Positions 8,698 to 19,986 are shown, counted from the stretch's first letter. The stretch: DNA of 64,000 nucleotides from Celeribacter neptunius (GCF_900113955.1 NZ_FORH01000001.1:240395-304394), one strand, 5' to 3'. Notes: generated by a model not told the origin, from the sequence alone. Program-made: numbers and translations.

Positions 8698-9624
8698 TTA
8701 CCGGCCGCGAATGCGCGGGTCCAGAGCGTCGCGCAGCCCGTCACCGATATAGTTCACTGCCAGAACCGTGAGCGAGATCGCCAGACCCGGCCAGATGACG
8801 CGTTCGGGATATTGCTGGATCATGTCCTTGGCATCGAACAGCAGCCGCCCCCAGGTCGGGTAATCCGGCGGGAAGCCGAGACCGAGGAAGGACAGCGCAG
8901 ATTCGGTGATGATCGCATTGGCAATGCCCAACGTGGCCGAGACCATGATCGGCGACATGATGTTGGGCAGGATATGCCGCATCACCACGCGTTGCGACGG
9001 CGTGCCGATGGAACGGGCCGCGAGCACATATTCGCGCTCTTTCAGGGCCAGCACATCGCCGCGGACAATGCGGGCGGTCTGCATCCAGGAGGTGATGCCG
9101 ATGACGAAGACGATCAGGATGAAAATCCCGGTCTCCAGCCCGAACATGGCGCGGAGCGGATCGCGGAACAGCATGATGATGACCAGCAGCAGCGGCAGCA
9201 GCGGCAGGGCGAGAAACAGGTCGGTCAGGCGCATCAACAGCCCGTCGAGACGTTTCCAATAGCCCGCCAGCACGCCGACGAATGTGCCGAGCACCAGCGA
9301 CAGCCCCATGGCGGTGAGCCCGACGGAGATCGAGACCTGACCGCCCTGCAACATGCGCGCAAGGATATCGCGGCCCAGCTGGTCGGCGCCAAAGGGATGC
9401 GCCAGCGACGGGCCGGAATTGCGGGCCCGGATGTCGATATAGGTCGGATCGAGGGTCCAGACATAGGGGCCGAGATAGACGGCGGCGACGATGAAGACGA
9501 AAAAGATCAGCCCGGCCATCGCGCCTTTATGGGTCTTGAACTGGTCCCAGACATCCCACCATTGATTGCGCGGCGGGCGGGGGGCCTGAACGTTTGTGGA
9601 TGCGGTTGCGTCAGTCATGGTCAA
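8698..9624 (-). CDS. dipeptide-type ABC transporter permease (DppC/OppC family)
   Basis: The second permease subunit of a peptide-class importer, 308 aa. It has a short N-terminal cytoplasmic segment, a first membrane helix (GLIFFVFIVAAVYLG), an extracytoplasmic loop containing HPFGADQLGRDILARMLQGG (typical of DppC/OppC), and five more helices. The EAA-type ATPase contact loop is ARSIGTPSQRVVMRHILPN. It ends with DPRIRGR. It is the last gene of a five-gene operon and lies six bases after the other permease gene. Confidence 0.93.
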   Translation of the reverse strand: MTMTDATASTNVQAPRPPRNQWWDVWDQFKTHKGAMAGLIFFVFIVAAVYLGPYVWTLDPTYIDIRARNSGPSLAHPFGADQLGRDILARMLQGGQVSISVGLTAMGLSLVLGTFVGVLAGYWKRLDGLLMRLTDLFLALPLLPLLLVIIMLFRDPLRAMFGLETGIFILIVFVIGITSWMQTARIVRGDVLALKEREYVLAARSIGTPSQRVVMRHILPNIMSPIMVSATLGIANAIITESALSFLGLGFPPDYPTWGRLLFDAKDMIQQYPERVIWPGLAISLTVLAVNYIGDGLRDALDPRIRGR

Positions 9625-9630
9625 CCTCCC

Positions 9631-10638
9631 TTAGTCGTAGCGAATGCGCGGATCGAGAATGCCATAGAGGATATCCGCGATGAGGTTGAAGAGAACGATG
9701 AGCACGGCGAAGATGAAGGTCAGCGTCTGCACCATCGGCGCGTCCGAGGCGTAGATCGCGGTGATCAGCATCTGACCCAGACCGTTCACCTGAAACACCT
9801 GCTCGGTGATGATGGCGCCGCCGAAGATGTTCGGCACGCCAAGTGCGATCACGGTGACCACCGGGATCATCGAGTTTCGCAGCACATGCATCAGCACCAC
9901 GACACGCTCGGACATGCCCTTGGCGCGGGCGGTGCGGACATAGTCCTGATTGAGATTGTCGAGCATCGAGGCGCGCATGAAGCGGCTGACCTGGGCGGCG
10001 TTGTAGAGCGTGAGCACAAAGACCGGCATCGCCATCTGCTTCACCTGTTGCAGGAAGGAGGACCAGTCGGTCACCTCGAGCGTGGTGTCATAGATCGACG
10101 GGAACCAGCCGAGGATCACCGAGAAGACCACGATCAGCAAAACGCCGGAGAAGAAGGTCGGGATCGAAAAGCCGATCATCGAGATGAATGTGCCGAGCTG
10201 GTCGAACCAGCTATATTGGCGATAGGCGGAGACGATGCCGATCGGCACGGCGATCAGCGTCGCGAAAATATAGGACAGGCCGACCACCCAGAGCGTCTGC
10301 GGCATGCGTTCGGCAACCACCGCCATCACCGGCGAGCGCGACTGGAACGAGATGATCCGCTGTTTGCCCTCGGCAAAACCCGTACCGAAGATATGGTCGA
10401 TCAGCACCTGCGGTTCGACGACGAAGAACTGGTACATCCAGTTCAGGAAGCGGATATGCACCGGTTCGCCGAGACCCAGCGCTTCGCGCATCTTTTCTTT
10501 TACCTCGGGCGGCACGGTCAGAGGGATCGAGGCCATCGGATCGCCGGGGGCGAGATCCAGAAGCAGGAAGATCACCAAAGAGATGAACAGAAGCGTCGGG
10601 ATGGAGATGAGCAGACGACGGATCGTGTAATGGAGCAT
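9631..10638 (-). CDS. dipeptide-type ABC transporter permease (DppB/OppB family)
   Basis: The first permease subunit, 335 aa. It starts with the typical MLHYTIRRLLISIPTLLFI helix and PGDPM motif. A larger extracytoplasmic loop follows (~65-110), then five helices and the EAA loop RTARAKGMSERVVVLMHVLRNSMIPVV. The C-terminus DILYGILDPRIRYD is characteristic. It lies between the binding-protein gene and the second permease gene. Confidence 0.93.
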   Translation of the reverse strand: MLHYTIRRLLISIPTLLFISLVIFLLLDLAPGDPMASIPLTVPPEVKEKMREALGLGEPVHIRFLNWMYQFFVVEPQVLIDHIFGTGFAEGKQRIISFQSRSPVMAVVAERMPQTLWVVGLSYIFATLIAVPIGIVSAYRQYSWFDQLGTFISMIGFSIPTFFSGVLLIVVFSVILGWFPSIYDTTLEVTDWSSFLQQVKQMAMPVFVLTLYNAAQVSRFMRASMLDNLNQDYVRTARAKGMSERVVVLMHVLRNSMIPVVTVIALGVPNIFGGAIITEQVFQVNGLGQMLITAIYASDAPMVQTLTFIFAVLIVLFNLIADILYGILDPRIRYD

Positions 10639-10719
10639 AGGGCGGCGCCTCGGTTCAGGTCTTTTGTCTTTGAAGAAGAGGGAAGTGGGCGCCCCCGAAA
10701 GGGGACGCCCGGGGCGAGA

Positions 10720-12429
10720 TTACTTCTCGCGATACCAGTCCGCGGCATTCCAGAGTTCGGAATCCCAGGAGTTCATGACCACGCCACCCAAGGTGTTGGA
10801 AGCGGCGGAGACACGACCGCGATAGACCAGCGGGATGATCGCATAGTCCTGCATCAGCATGTCGTTCATGGCTTTCGCCAGCTCGGCGCGTTTGTTGAGC
10901 TCACCGGTCTTGGCCATTTCGGCGACCAGCGCGTCATACTCTTCGGAGCAGTAGCGCGGCATGTTGTTGCCCTGCCACTGGGTTTCCGGACGCGGCGCCT
11001 GTTTGCATTCCCAGTTGGCCATATAGGCTTCCGGGTCGGTGCCGTCGAAGTTGTTCGCGTACATCTCGAGATCCGCGTAGAACTTCTGGAAGGTGTCCGG
11101 GGAACCGGCATCGCCGCCGAAGAACACCGAGCTGTCGATGTTGCGCAGTTCGACTTCAACGCCGATCTCGTTCCACCACTGTTTGATGATCGCCTGGAAA
11201 TCCTGACGCACGGCGTTGGTCGAGGTCTGGTACAGGAGCGACAGTTTCACGCCGTCCTTTTCGCGGATGCCATCGGCACCCGGCACCCAGCCGGCCTCAT
11301 CCAGAAGCGCCTTCGCGCCTTCGATGTCCTGGGTCATGCAGCCATCATTGGCGGTCGAGGCGTAGATCGCCGGGGCCGGCAGCACGTTGCAGGTCACGGT
11401 GCCCGCGGCGCCATAGCCGATCTCGACCAGAAGCTCACGGTCGATCGCCATGGAAAGCGCCTTGCGCACGTTGATGTCCGAGAGGAACGGGTGCGGATGC
11501 GCGGCGGTGGCGCGCTCGTCACCCAGAGCCGGGTTCGGATCGGTGAAGTTCACCATGATGCGCTCGACCAGCGTGCCGAAGGAGACTTCGAGATGGCCTT
11601 TGCCCTTGGCTTCCATATCGGCGAGCACATCGGGGGCGAGCTGCAGGTTCCAGGCGTAGTCGAATTCACCGGTCTCGAGCACCGAACGACCCGCCGCAGC
11701 GGCATCGCCACCGCCCTTGACGGTCGCGGTCGCGAACGCCGGTTTCATCGGGTCGCGATAGTTCGGGTTGGCGGACATGGAGACCACGTCATTGGTCTTG
11801 AACTCGTCGACCACGAAGGGGCCGGTGCCGATCGGGGCAAAGTTCTGCTCGGTGCAGGACGCCATGGCTTCACCGGTGCAATTGGCGAACTGGGCCTTCT
11901 GGATGATCGGAGCCTGAGCGCCGACGAAAGGACCGTAGGGGAAGGGCTTCGGCACGCCGAAGGTCACGATCACGGTCAGATCGTCCGGGGTCTCGACGGA
12001 GACCACGTCATTGTATTTCTCGGACTGGGCGCAGCCGCCGCCTTCGGAGGTGCAGTATTCCCAGGTGAATTTCACGTCTTCAGAGGTCAGATCGGAACCA
12101 TCGGACCATTTCAGGCCTTCTTTCAGCTTCCAGGTGACGGTGGTCAGGTCGGCGGAGACACCGCCGTTTTCCACGGTCGGCACGCTCTCGGCCAGGAACG
12201 GCACCATGGCACCGGTCTCGTCGTAGCGGGCCAGCGGTTCGAGCACGAGCGAGCCGACTTCGAGCTCTTTCGTGCCGCCCGACAGATAGGGGTTCATCGT
12301 CGAGGGCGCTTGCCAATAGATAATATTCACATGGCCGTCGGCGCCGCGTTCCGCGAAGGCTGCCGGAGCCAGTGCGAGACCGGCGACAGCGCCCCAAACG
12401 GTGCCCTTCAGGGCAGTCTTGATATTCAT
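10720..12429 (-). CDS. periplasmic peptide/solute-binding protein (SBP family 5)
   Basis: The binding protein of the importer, 569 aa, with a Sec signal peptide ending near AAFAERG. Family-5 features include the N-terminal WQAPSTMNPYLSGG stretch, WKLKEGLKWSDGSDLTSEDVKFTWEY, and DINVRKALSMAIDRELLVEIGYG. Family 5 binds oligopeptides, dipeptides, opines or other solutes, so the substrate cannot be read from the sequence. The proximity of an M20 amidohydrolase gene suggests N-acyl amino acids or small peptides. It is the third gene of the operon. Confidence 0.93.
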   Translation of the reverse strand: MNIKTALKGTVWGAVAGLALAPAAFAERGADGHVNIIYWQAPSTMNPYLSGGTKELEVGSLVLEPLARYDETGAMVPFLAESVPTVENGGVSADLTTVTWKLKEGLKWSDGSDLTSEDVKFTWEYCTSEGGGCAQSEKYNDVVSVETPDDLTVIVTFGVPKPFPYGPFVGAQAPIIQKAQFANCTGEAMASCTEQNFAPIGTGPFVVDEFKTNDVVSMSANPNYRDPMKPAFATATVKGGGDAAAAGRSVLETGEFDYAWNLQLAPDVLADMEAKGKGHLEVSFGTLVERIMVNFTDPNPALGDERATAAHPHPFLSDINVRKALSMAIDRELLVEIGYGAAGTVTCNVLPAPAIYASTANDGCMTQDIEGAKALLDEAGWVPGADGIREKDGVKLSLLYQTSTNAVRQDFQAIIKQWWNEIGVEVELRNIDSSVFFGGDAGSPDTFQKFYADLEMYANNFDGTDPEAYMANWECKQAPRPETQWQGNNMPRYCSEEYDALVAEMAKTGELNKRAELAKAMNDMLMQDYAIIPLVYRGRVSAASNTLGGVVMNSWDSELWNAADWYREK

Positions 12430-12504
12430 TTTGATAACCTCTCCTAGTTGGATGCTCTTGTCCTCATGGGTGGCGCCTTTGCGGCGCTCTGCTTGCTATG
12501 ACGG

Positions 12505-13497
12505 TCAGGAATACAGATGGCAGGCCGCGATATGGCCCGGCGCGATCTCCACCGTGGGTGGTTCCTCGGTTTTGCAAATCTCCATCACCTGCGGGCAGCG
12601 GGTGCAGAAATTGCAGCCCTTGGGCGGGTTCGACGGCGAGGGCACGTCGCCCTCCAAAAGAATGCGGTCCACCTTTTCCTCGAGCCAGGGGTCCGGCTCC
12701 GGCACGGCCGAGAGAAGCGCCTGGGTATAGGGGTGTTTCGGGTCCGAAAACAGCGTCTCGCGCGAGGCCAGTTCGACCACCCGGCCGAGATACATCACCG
12801 CCACCCGGTCCGCGATATGGCGCACCATCGACAGGTCATGGGAGATGAACAGATAGGTCAGGCCGAACTCTTCCTGCAGATCTTCCAGCAGGTTCACCAC
12901 CTGCGCCTGGATCGATACGTCCAGAGCCGCAATCGGTTCGTCACAGACGATGAATTTCGGGTTGAGCGCAAGCGCCCGGGCGATGCCGATCCTTTGCCGC
13001 TGACCGCCGGAAAACTCATGCGGATAGCGATTGGCGAAATCGCGGTTCAGCCCCACCTGATCCATCAGGGACAGGACTTTCTCGCGCTTTTCGGCCTTCG
13101 ACATGTCCGAGTGCTCATTGAGCGGCTCGCCGATGATCGCGGCCACCGACATGCGCGGGTTCAGGGACGCCTGCGGGTCCTGGAACACCATCTGCATGGT
13201 CGGGCGCATCTTGCGCAGGTTGGGCTGCGGTGTGTCGCCGATCTCCACCCCGTCGATCTTCACCGAGCCTTCGGTGATGTCATAGAGCCTGAGGATCGCG
13301 CGCCCGGCGGTGGATTTGCCACAGCCGCTCTCGCCCACGAGACCGAGCGTCTCCCCCTCGTAAATGTCGAAGCTGATGCCATCGACGGCTTTCACCTCGC
13401 CGACGCGTTTCTTGAAAATCCCGGCATGGATCGGGAAATGCATTTTCAGGTCTTTGACCTCGACCAGAACCTTGTTCGACTTGGTGTCATCCAGCAT
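12505..13497 (-). CDS. ABC transporter ATP-binding protein (DppF/OppF family)
   Basis: The second ATPase subunit of the importer, 330 aa. Visible motifs are Walker A GESGCGKST, signature FSGGQRQRIGIARAL, Walker B FIVCDEP followed by IAALDVS, and the C-terminal oligopeptide-transporter domain with a cysteine set (GCNFCTRCPQVMEIC). The start is taken at MLDDTKS, where the gene overlaps the preceding ATPase gene by 11 bases; the frame upstream is not protein-like. Confidence 0.93.
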   Translation of the reverse strand: MLDDTKSNKVLVEVKDLKMHFPIHAGIFKKRVGEVKAVDGISFDIYEGETLGLVGESGCGKSTAGRAILRLYDITEGSVKIDGVEIGDTPQPNLRKMRPTMQMVFQDPQASLNPRMSVAAIIGEPLNEHSDMSKAEKREKVLSLMDQVGLNRDFANRYPHEFSGGQRQRIGIARALALNPKFIVCDEPIAALDVSIQAQVVNLLEDLQEEFGLTYLFISHDLSMVRHIADRVAVMYLGRVVELASRETLFSDPKHPYTQALLSAVPEPDPWLEEKVDRILLEGDVPSPSNPPKGCNFCTRCPQVMEICKTEEPPTVEIAPGHIAACHLYS

Positions 13498-14533
13498 CGA
13501 GCTGTGCCTCTTCTTTGGCCATCGCGGTTGCGGAACTGCGGGGCGCCCCGGTCTCGAAATCATAGAAACAGGCGGCGTCATGCCCGGCGCCGATGTCGAA
13601 GCGCGGCGGGTTTTCCCGCAGGCAATGCTCGAAGGCAAAGGGGCAGCGCGGGGCAAAGGAACAGGAGGACGGTTCCGCCCGCAGGATCGGCGGCTGGCCT
13701 TCGATCACCTCGAGCCGCTCTTCGCGTTCGCCGCGCACCGAAGGCACGGTCTTCAAAAGCGCCCGGGTATAGGGGTGACGCGGATGTTTGAACAGCTCGC
13801 GCACCGGGGCATGTTCGACGATCTGACCGCCATACATGACGAGCACCCGATCGGCGATGCCGGCGATCACGCCCAGGTCATGGGTGATCCAGATCACCGC
13901 CATGCCGAGCTTCTCGCGCAGCTCGTGCATCAGCTCGAGGATCTGCGCCTGAATGGTGACATCGAGTGCGGTCGTCGGTTCGTCGGCGATCAGCACTTCC
14001 GGGTCACAGGCCAGCGCGATGGCGATCATCACCCGCTGGCGCATGCCGCCGGAAAACTGATGTGGGAAATCCTTGAGACGCCGTTCGGCATCGGGGATGC
14101 CGACGAGTTCCAGAAGCTCGACCGCACGCTTGCGCGCCGCGCGCTTGTCCATGCCCATGTGTTTGCGGAGCGGCTCCATGATCTGGTAGCCGACCGTGAA
14201 CACCGGGTTCAGCGAGGTCATCGGGTCCTGAAACACAAAGCCGATGCGGGCGCCGCGAATGCTGCGCAGCTCGTCATCCGAGGCTTTCAACAGATCGATC
14301 CCGCCGAAATTGACACCGTCGCCGGTGACCTGCGCCGGCGGCGAGGGGATCAGGCCAATCAGCGACATCATGGTCACCGATTTGCCGGAGCCGGACTCGC
14401 CGACAACGCCTAATAATTCACCAGGCTTGAGTGAGAAAGAAACGGAATTCACGGCATGAACGGACCCGGCCCGCGTTTTGAAAACGGTCTTCAGGTCCCG
14501 GACATCGAGTACGGGTGCGGCCCCATCGGCCAT
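13487..14533 (-). CDS. ABC transporter ATP-binding protein (DppD/OppD family)
   Basis: The first ATPase subunit and first gene of the five-gene importer operon, 348 aa. Motifs are Walker A GESGSGKS, signature FSGGMRQR, Walker B LIADEP followed by TTALDVT, H-loop ITHDLG, and the C-terminal extension with [14 protein letters not shown]. Having the ATPases before the binding protein and permeases is less common than the reverse order. The operon promoter should lie in the 344-base divergent region with the amidohydrolase gene. Confidence 0.93.
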   Translation of the reverse strand: MADGAAPVLDVRDLKTVFKTRAGSVHAVNSVSFSLKPGELLGVVGESGSGKSVTMMSLIGLIPSPPAQVTGDGVNFGGIDLLKASDDELRSIRGARIGFVFQDPMTSLNPVFTVGYQIMEPLRKHMGMDKRAARKRAVELLELVGIPDAERRLKDFPHQFSGGMRQRVMIAIALACDPEVLIADEPTTALDVTIQAQILELMHELREKLGMAVIWITHDLGVIAGIADRVLVMYGGQIVEHAPVRELFKHPRHPYTRALLKTVPSVRGEREERLEVIEGQPPILRAEPSSCSFAPRCPFAFEHCLRENPPRFDIGAGHDAACFYDFETGAPRSSATAMAKEEAQLDAG

Positions 14534-14877
14534 GCTTTGACCCCCAAGCTGTTGGTTTTATTTATTTTTGACCTTCCGCCCCGGTTGATCCGGGATCGGT
14601 CTCGAGGAAACGGTATCACCTCATTTGCGCGCCGCAAGAGTTTACGTGAGGTTTTGTGCAAATTTTTTTACCAATGGATAAATTGTGAGGCAGATCTGCT
14701 TGACCAATGATCACTGGACGATCACCTTTGGTCTGAGAATGCCGAAAAGCGAACCTCACAGGGGGGTGTGCCAAATCGCACCTTGTCAGGGGCGCGCTTG
14801 CGGCGTCCCCTGAGCCGACTTCCGGAGCTCGCGGCGCACTGGCGCCAGTCCGGACCCAAACACCCTCGGAGAGACCA
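14534..14877. promoter_or_regulatory. divergent regulatory region, transporter operon / amidohydrolase
   Basis: A 344-base non-coding region between the divergent transporter operon and the M20 amidohydrolase gene. It is AT-richer than its surroundings around 14640-14710. It contains a nested inverted repeat: GACCAATGATC (14702-14712), loop, GATCA (14720-14724), three unpaired bases, TTGGTC (14728-14733). A second hairpin with arms TCAGGGG (14786-14792) and CCCCTGA (14807-14813) lies in the presumed leader of the amidohydrolase gene. The first looks like an operator for a shared regulator; no regulator gene is adjacent. Confidence 0.45.
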
Positions 14878-16041
14878 ATGCCTGTTAAGAACCGCCTCGC
14901 AGAAATGCTTCCTGAAATCACCGCATGGCGACGAGACATTCACGAAAACCCTGAGCTGCAATTCGAATTGCCGCGTACCGCGAAAAAGGTCGCGGAATTG
15001 TTGCGCGAATTCGGCTGTGACGAGGTGGTCGAAGGCATGGCCAAGACCGGCGTTGTCGGTGTGATCAAGGGCAAGACCGACAGCAAGGGCCGCACCGTGG
15101 GCCTGCGGGCCGATATGGATGCCCTGCCGATCCTGGAGGAAACCGGCGTCGAATATGCTTCGAAAAACCCGGGCGTCATGCATGCCTGTGGCCATGACGG
15201 TCACACTTCCATGCTTCTGGGGGCGGCGAAATATCTCTGCGAGACCCGCAATTTCGACGGCACGGCCGTGGTGATCTTCCAACCTGCCGAAGAGGGCGGC
15301 GGTGGTGGCCGGGTCATGTGCGAAGAGGGGCTGATGGACCGCTTCGGCATCGATGAGGTCTACGGCATGCACAACTGGCCCAATCTCGAGACCGGCAAAT
15401 TCGCGATTCGCTCCGGCCCGTTCTTTGCCGCTGCCGACGAGTTCGACATCGTGGTGCGCGGCAAGGGTGGCCACGCGGCGAAACCGCAAGAGGCCGTCGA
15501 CAGCACGGTGACCGCTGCGCATCTGGTGGTGGCGCTTCAGACCATCGCCTCGCGCAATGTCGATCCGACGAAACAGGTGGTGGTCTCGGTCTGCACCGTC
15601 GAATCCTCTTCGAAAGCCCATAACGTCCTGCCCGCCACGGTCTTGCTCAAAGGCACGGTGCGCACGCTCGATGCCGAGGTGCGCGATCAGGCCCAGGAAC
15701 GTCTCGAGGCGATCTGTGCCGGCGTCGGCGCAACTTACGGCGCTGAAGTCGAAGTGGATTATCATCGCGGTTACCCGGTGATGGTGAACCACGATCAGGA
15801 AACCGAATATGCCATCGAGGCGGCGACCAGGGTCGCGGGCGGCTGCGAGGAATATCCGCTGGTGATGGGCGGCGAGGATTTCGCCTATATGCTCGAGGAA
15901 CGTCCCGGCGCCTATATCATCGTCGGCAACGGTCCCGGCGCGCCGGTGCACCATCCGAAATACAATTTCAACGACGAGACCCTGCCGGCGGGCTGTTCCT
16001 GGTACGCCGAAATGATCGAAAGCCGCCTGCCGGCGGCCTAA
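14878..16041 (+). CDS. M20 family amidohydrolase (hippurate hydrolase-like)
   Basis: A 387-aa M20D amidohydrolase, clearly a paralogue of the protein at 3349-4554. It carries HACGHDGHT (Cys104, His106), PAEEGGGGG (~Glu138), the HGGKG-type GKGGHAAKPQEAVD segment and GGEDFAYMLEERPG. No signal peptide is seen. It is transcribed away from the dipeptide-type ABC operon and may cleave the solute which that importer brings in. That coupling is inferred from position only. Confidence 0.92.
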   Translation: MPVKNRLAEMLPEITAWRRDIHENPELQFELPRTAKKVAELLREFGCDEVVEGMAKTGVVGVIKGKTDSKGRTVGLRADMDALPILEETGVEYASKNPGVMHACGHDGHTSMLLGAAKYLCETRNFDGTAVVIFQPAEEGGGGGRVMCEEGLMDRFGIDEVYGMHNWPNLETGKFAIRSGPFFAAADEFDIVVRGKGGHAAKPQEAVDSTVTAAHLVVALQTIASRNVDPTKQVVVSVCTVESSSKAHNVLPATVLLKGTVRTLDAEVRDQAQERLEAICAGVGATYGAEVEVDYHRGYPVMVNHDQETEYAIEAATRVAGGCEEYPLVMGGEDFAYMLEERPGAYIIVGNGPGAPVHHPKYNFNDETLPAGCSWYAEMIESRLPAA

Positions 16042-16466
16042 GCGCCGAGAAGTGCTGGAAATCGCCATGTCACGGGATCGGGGCCATCGCCCTGCTGCAT
16101 CTCCATATTCTCTAAATGGAGATGTTTGCCTGGGAGGCCCCGCCACCCGCGCCTGCTTTGGTCTGGGCAAGGAGTATGCCCGCGACACCAGGCGCTCGCA
16201 GGTAATCAGGAGCTCTATAAGGGGGTTCTGGCTGCCGGGCTGGTCTCGGTCCCGATCGGCCAGAGGATCGATGTGGCGGTTTCTTTCTGAGTTCTGTGGC
16301 AGGGCTGTGTGGCTGTGGCGGGGCCGTATGACGCTGCCACCACCGCCCGCACACCTCCGCCCGCAAGATCCTCTATCCACATTCAGACCGGTCCGGCGCG
16401 CTCGCGCTGCCTGCCGTCGCTTTGAGCTGAAAAAAATGGGGCGCCTGTGTGGGCGCTCCACCGGGG
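16042..16466. other. gene-free stretch with a hairpin and a possible decayed reading frame
   Basis: No convincing gene in 425 bases. A hairpin (CATCTCCAT 16098-16106 / ATGGAGATG 16116-16124, 9-base loop) follows the amidohydrolase gene but has no strong T-tract. From about 16201 one frame reads NQELYKGVLAAGLVSVPIGQ and ends at a stop at 16288-16290. It looks like the C-terminus of a protein, but no start or upstream domain is intact. It may be a gene remnant. Confidence 0.35.
16430..16461 (-). terminator. probable terminator of bluB
   Basis: Read on the minus strand, GGAGCGCC, six bases, then GGCGCCCC (one mismatch) is followed by A and seven T. It begins a few bases after the bluB stop codon. 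Confidence 0.75.
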
Positions 16467-18498
<2,032 letters not shown>

Positions 18499-18539
18499 GA
18501 CGGGTAATCTAGGGCGGCGCGTCAGCTATGCCAAGCGAT

Positions 18540-19184
18540 TCAGTCGGGGTTGCCCCGGCTTTTCACCACACGCCGCACCATGGCGGCGCGTTTGCGGTCG
18601 TGTTTGCCGAGGCTCTTGAGCCAGCTGTCGGCCATGCGCGACACGTCCTTGTCGGCATCTTCCAAGGCATAGGTCAGCCAATAGAGCACGTCGTCGATGG
18701 CATTTTTCTCCGCCTCATCCGGATGCGCCAGTTTGGCGAGCGGCAGGGACAGGCCCAGAGCGGCGCGCCGGTCGAGCGCGCGGTTCGATTTTGCCAGATC
18801 GTGGACGACAGCCATGCGCGAGAGCTCGGCGGCGATCCGCCGCGCCCCGGCGCCGGCGAGCGCATCCAGCTCTGCCCAATTGCGGGCTTCCGCGATCCAG
18901 CTGCAGATCTGGTCCCAGATCTCGCCATCCCCCTTGATCCGCGCCTGGGTCAGAAGCTTGGCAGCCATCAGCCGGGCCTCATGCGGTCCGTCGGGCCAAA
19001 GGCTACGGGCCAGCTCCAGTCGGGCAGGGGCGTCCATCGCCTGACGCCAGTCTCGTGCCAGGGTCTCGAGCTCCTGTGGTGCCACGCCGAGATAGGCCCC
19101 CGCCCCGAAACGGGTTTCGAGTTCCGCCGCGCGGGTGGCGTCGGCATGGGCGGTCAATGCGCTGAGCGCCTCGTCAAAAGTCAT
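18540..19184 (-). CDS. AlkD-like DNA alkylation repair protein
   Basis: A 214-aa all-helical protein with the HEAT-like repeat pattern of the DNA alkylation repair (AlkD) family; typical stretches are WPDGPHEARLMAAKLL, WAELDALAGAGARRIAAELS and AIDDVLYWLTYALEDADKDV. AlkD proteins excise bulky or cationic N3/N7-alkylated bases; whether this member is catalytic is not clear. The start is chosen where ATG overlaps the stop of the upstream acetyltransferase gene by four bases, so the two are co-translated. Confidence 0.8.
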   Translation of the reverse strand: MTFDEALSALTAHADATRAAELETRFGAGAYLGVAPQELETLARDWRQAMDAPARLELARSLWPDGPHEARLMAAKLLTQARIKGDGEIWDQICSWIAEARNWAELDALAGAGARRIAAELSRMAVVHDLAKSNRALDRRAALGLSLPLAKLAHPDEAEKNAIDDVLYWLTYALEDADKDVSRMADSWLKSLGKHDRKRAAMVRRVVKSRGNPD

Positions 19185-19783
19185 TGCGACAGTTTTCCTT
19201 CCAGCCCGGCTTTCACGGCAGGCCATTCATGCGCGGTGATCGAATAGACCGCAGTGTCGCGCAGGGTACCATTGGGCATCACCTGATGCGACCGCAAAAT
19301 CCCGTCGAGCTGGGCGCCGAGACGTTCGATGGCACGGCGGCTCTGGCTGTTGAGCCGATGGGTGCGGAATTCCACGGCGATACAGTCCAGCGCTTCGAAC
19401 GCGTGCCGCAACAAGAGGTATTTCGCCTCGGTGTTGAGCGGTCCGCGCTGGACATCGCGGGAAATCCAGGTCGAGCCGATCTCGACGCGTTTGTTCGCCG
19501 CATCAATCCGCATATAGGTGGTCATGCCTACGGGCCTGCCATCGGGCAGACAGGTGGCAAAGGGAACCATGCTGCCCGCCGCTTGCAGGCCCAGACGCCG
19601 GTCGATCTCGGCCTCAAGCGCCTCGGGCGCGGGGACTGCCGTATACCAGAGCTGATGCAGATCGCCCACGGCATCTTTCAGCCGCTCGGCATGCGCCTGT
19701 GTGAGCGGTTCGAGCCGGACATGATCGCCCGCCAGCGTGACGGGGACGGGGCGGTCGCCGGCCCAGCTCGTTTTGCCGCTCAT
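19181..19783 (-). CDS. GNAT family N-acetyltransferase
   Basis: A 200-aa acetyltransferase of the RimJ/RimL-like group. It starts with [21 protein letters not shown], has the core [37 protein letters not shown] segment (acetyl-CoA-binding pattern followed by the helix) and [22 protein letters not shown] near the end. The acceptor is unknown. Its start codon ATG overlaps, as ATGA, the stop codon of a short duplicated piece of the glmS 3' end. This suggests that the gene was once translationally coupled to glmS itself. Confidence 0.88.
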   Translation of the reverse strand: MSGKTSWAGDRPVPVTLAGDHVRLEPLTQAHAERLKDAVGDLHQLWYTAVPAPEALEAEIDRRLGLQAAGSMVPFATCLPDGRPVGMTTYMRIDAANKRVEIGSTWISRDVQRGPLNTEAKYLLLRHAFEALDCIAVEFRTHRLNSQSRRAIERLGAQLDGILRSHQVMPNGTLRDTAVYSITAHEWPAVKAGLEGKLSQ

Positions 19784-19866
19784 TCCACGGTCACCGATTT
19801 CGCGAGGTTGCGCGGCTGGTCGACATCCGTGCCTTTGGCCACCGCCGTGTGATAGGCGATGAGCTG
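19778..19866 (-). repeat. 89-bp direct repeat, copy A (glmS 3' end duplicate)
   Basis: Identical over all 89 bases to 20869-20957, which is the true 3' end of glmS. Similarity continues for about 20 more bases with five mismatches, then stops. The two copies bracket 1,002 bases (19867-20868) holding one gene and its terminator. Confidence 0.97.
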
Positions 19867-19923
19867 CGCCGGGGCGGCGCAAAGACGAAGGGTTGCCATG
19901 GCCATTTCTGCAGTGATCGACAT
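19780..19923 (-). pseudogene. 47-codon reading frame ending in the GlmS C-terminus (glmS fragment)
   Basis: An intact short frame starting [20 protein letters not shown] and ending in the same 29 residues as GlmS ([20 protein letters not shown] and on to TVE). It has a plausible ribosome site (AGGG seven bases upstream of ATG) and its TGA overlaps the ATG of the acetyltransferase gene. It cannot encode an active GlmS. It is either a decayed remnant of a second glmS 3' end or a leader peptide that now supplies translational coupling for the acetyltransferase. Confidence 0.7.
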
Positions 19924-19986
19924 TTTTCTGCCCTTATGTTGCCGTAACGCTACCTCAGCCAAAACCACAAGAGAGCCACAGGAACA

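Noticed and set aside
8674-12447. A 1,257-codon open frame on the plus strand
   Set aside because: It lies antisense to three well-recognised transporter genes. Its product is rich in His, Arg, Gly and Asp without any domain, as expected from the reverse strand of high-GC genes.
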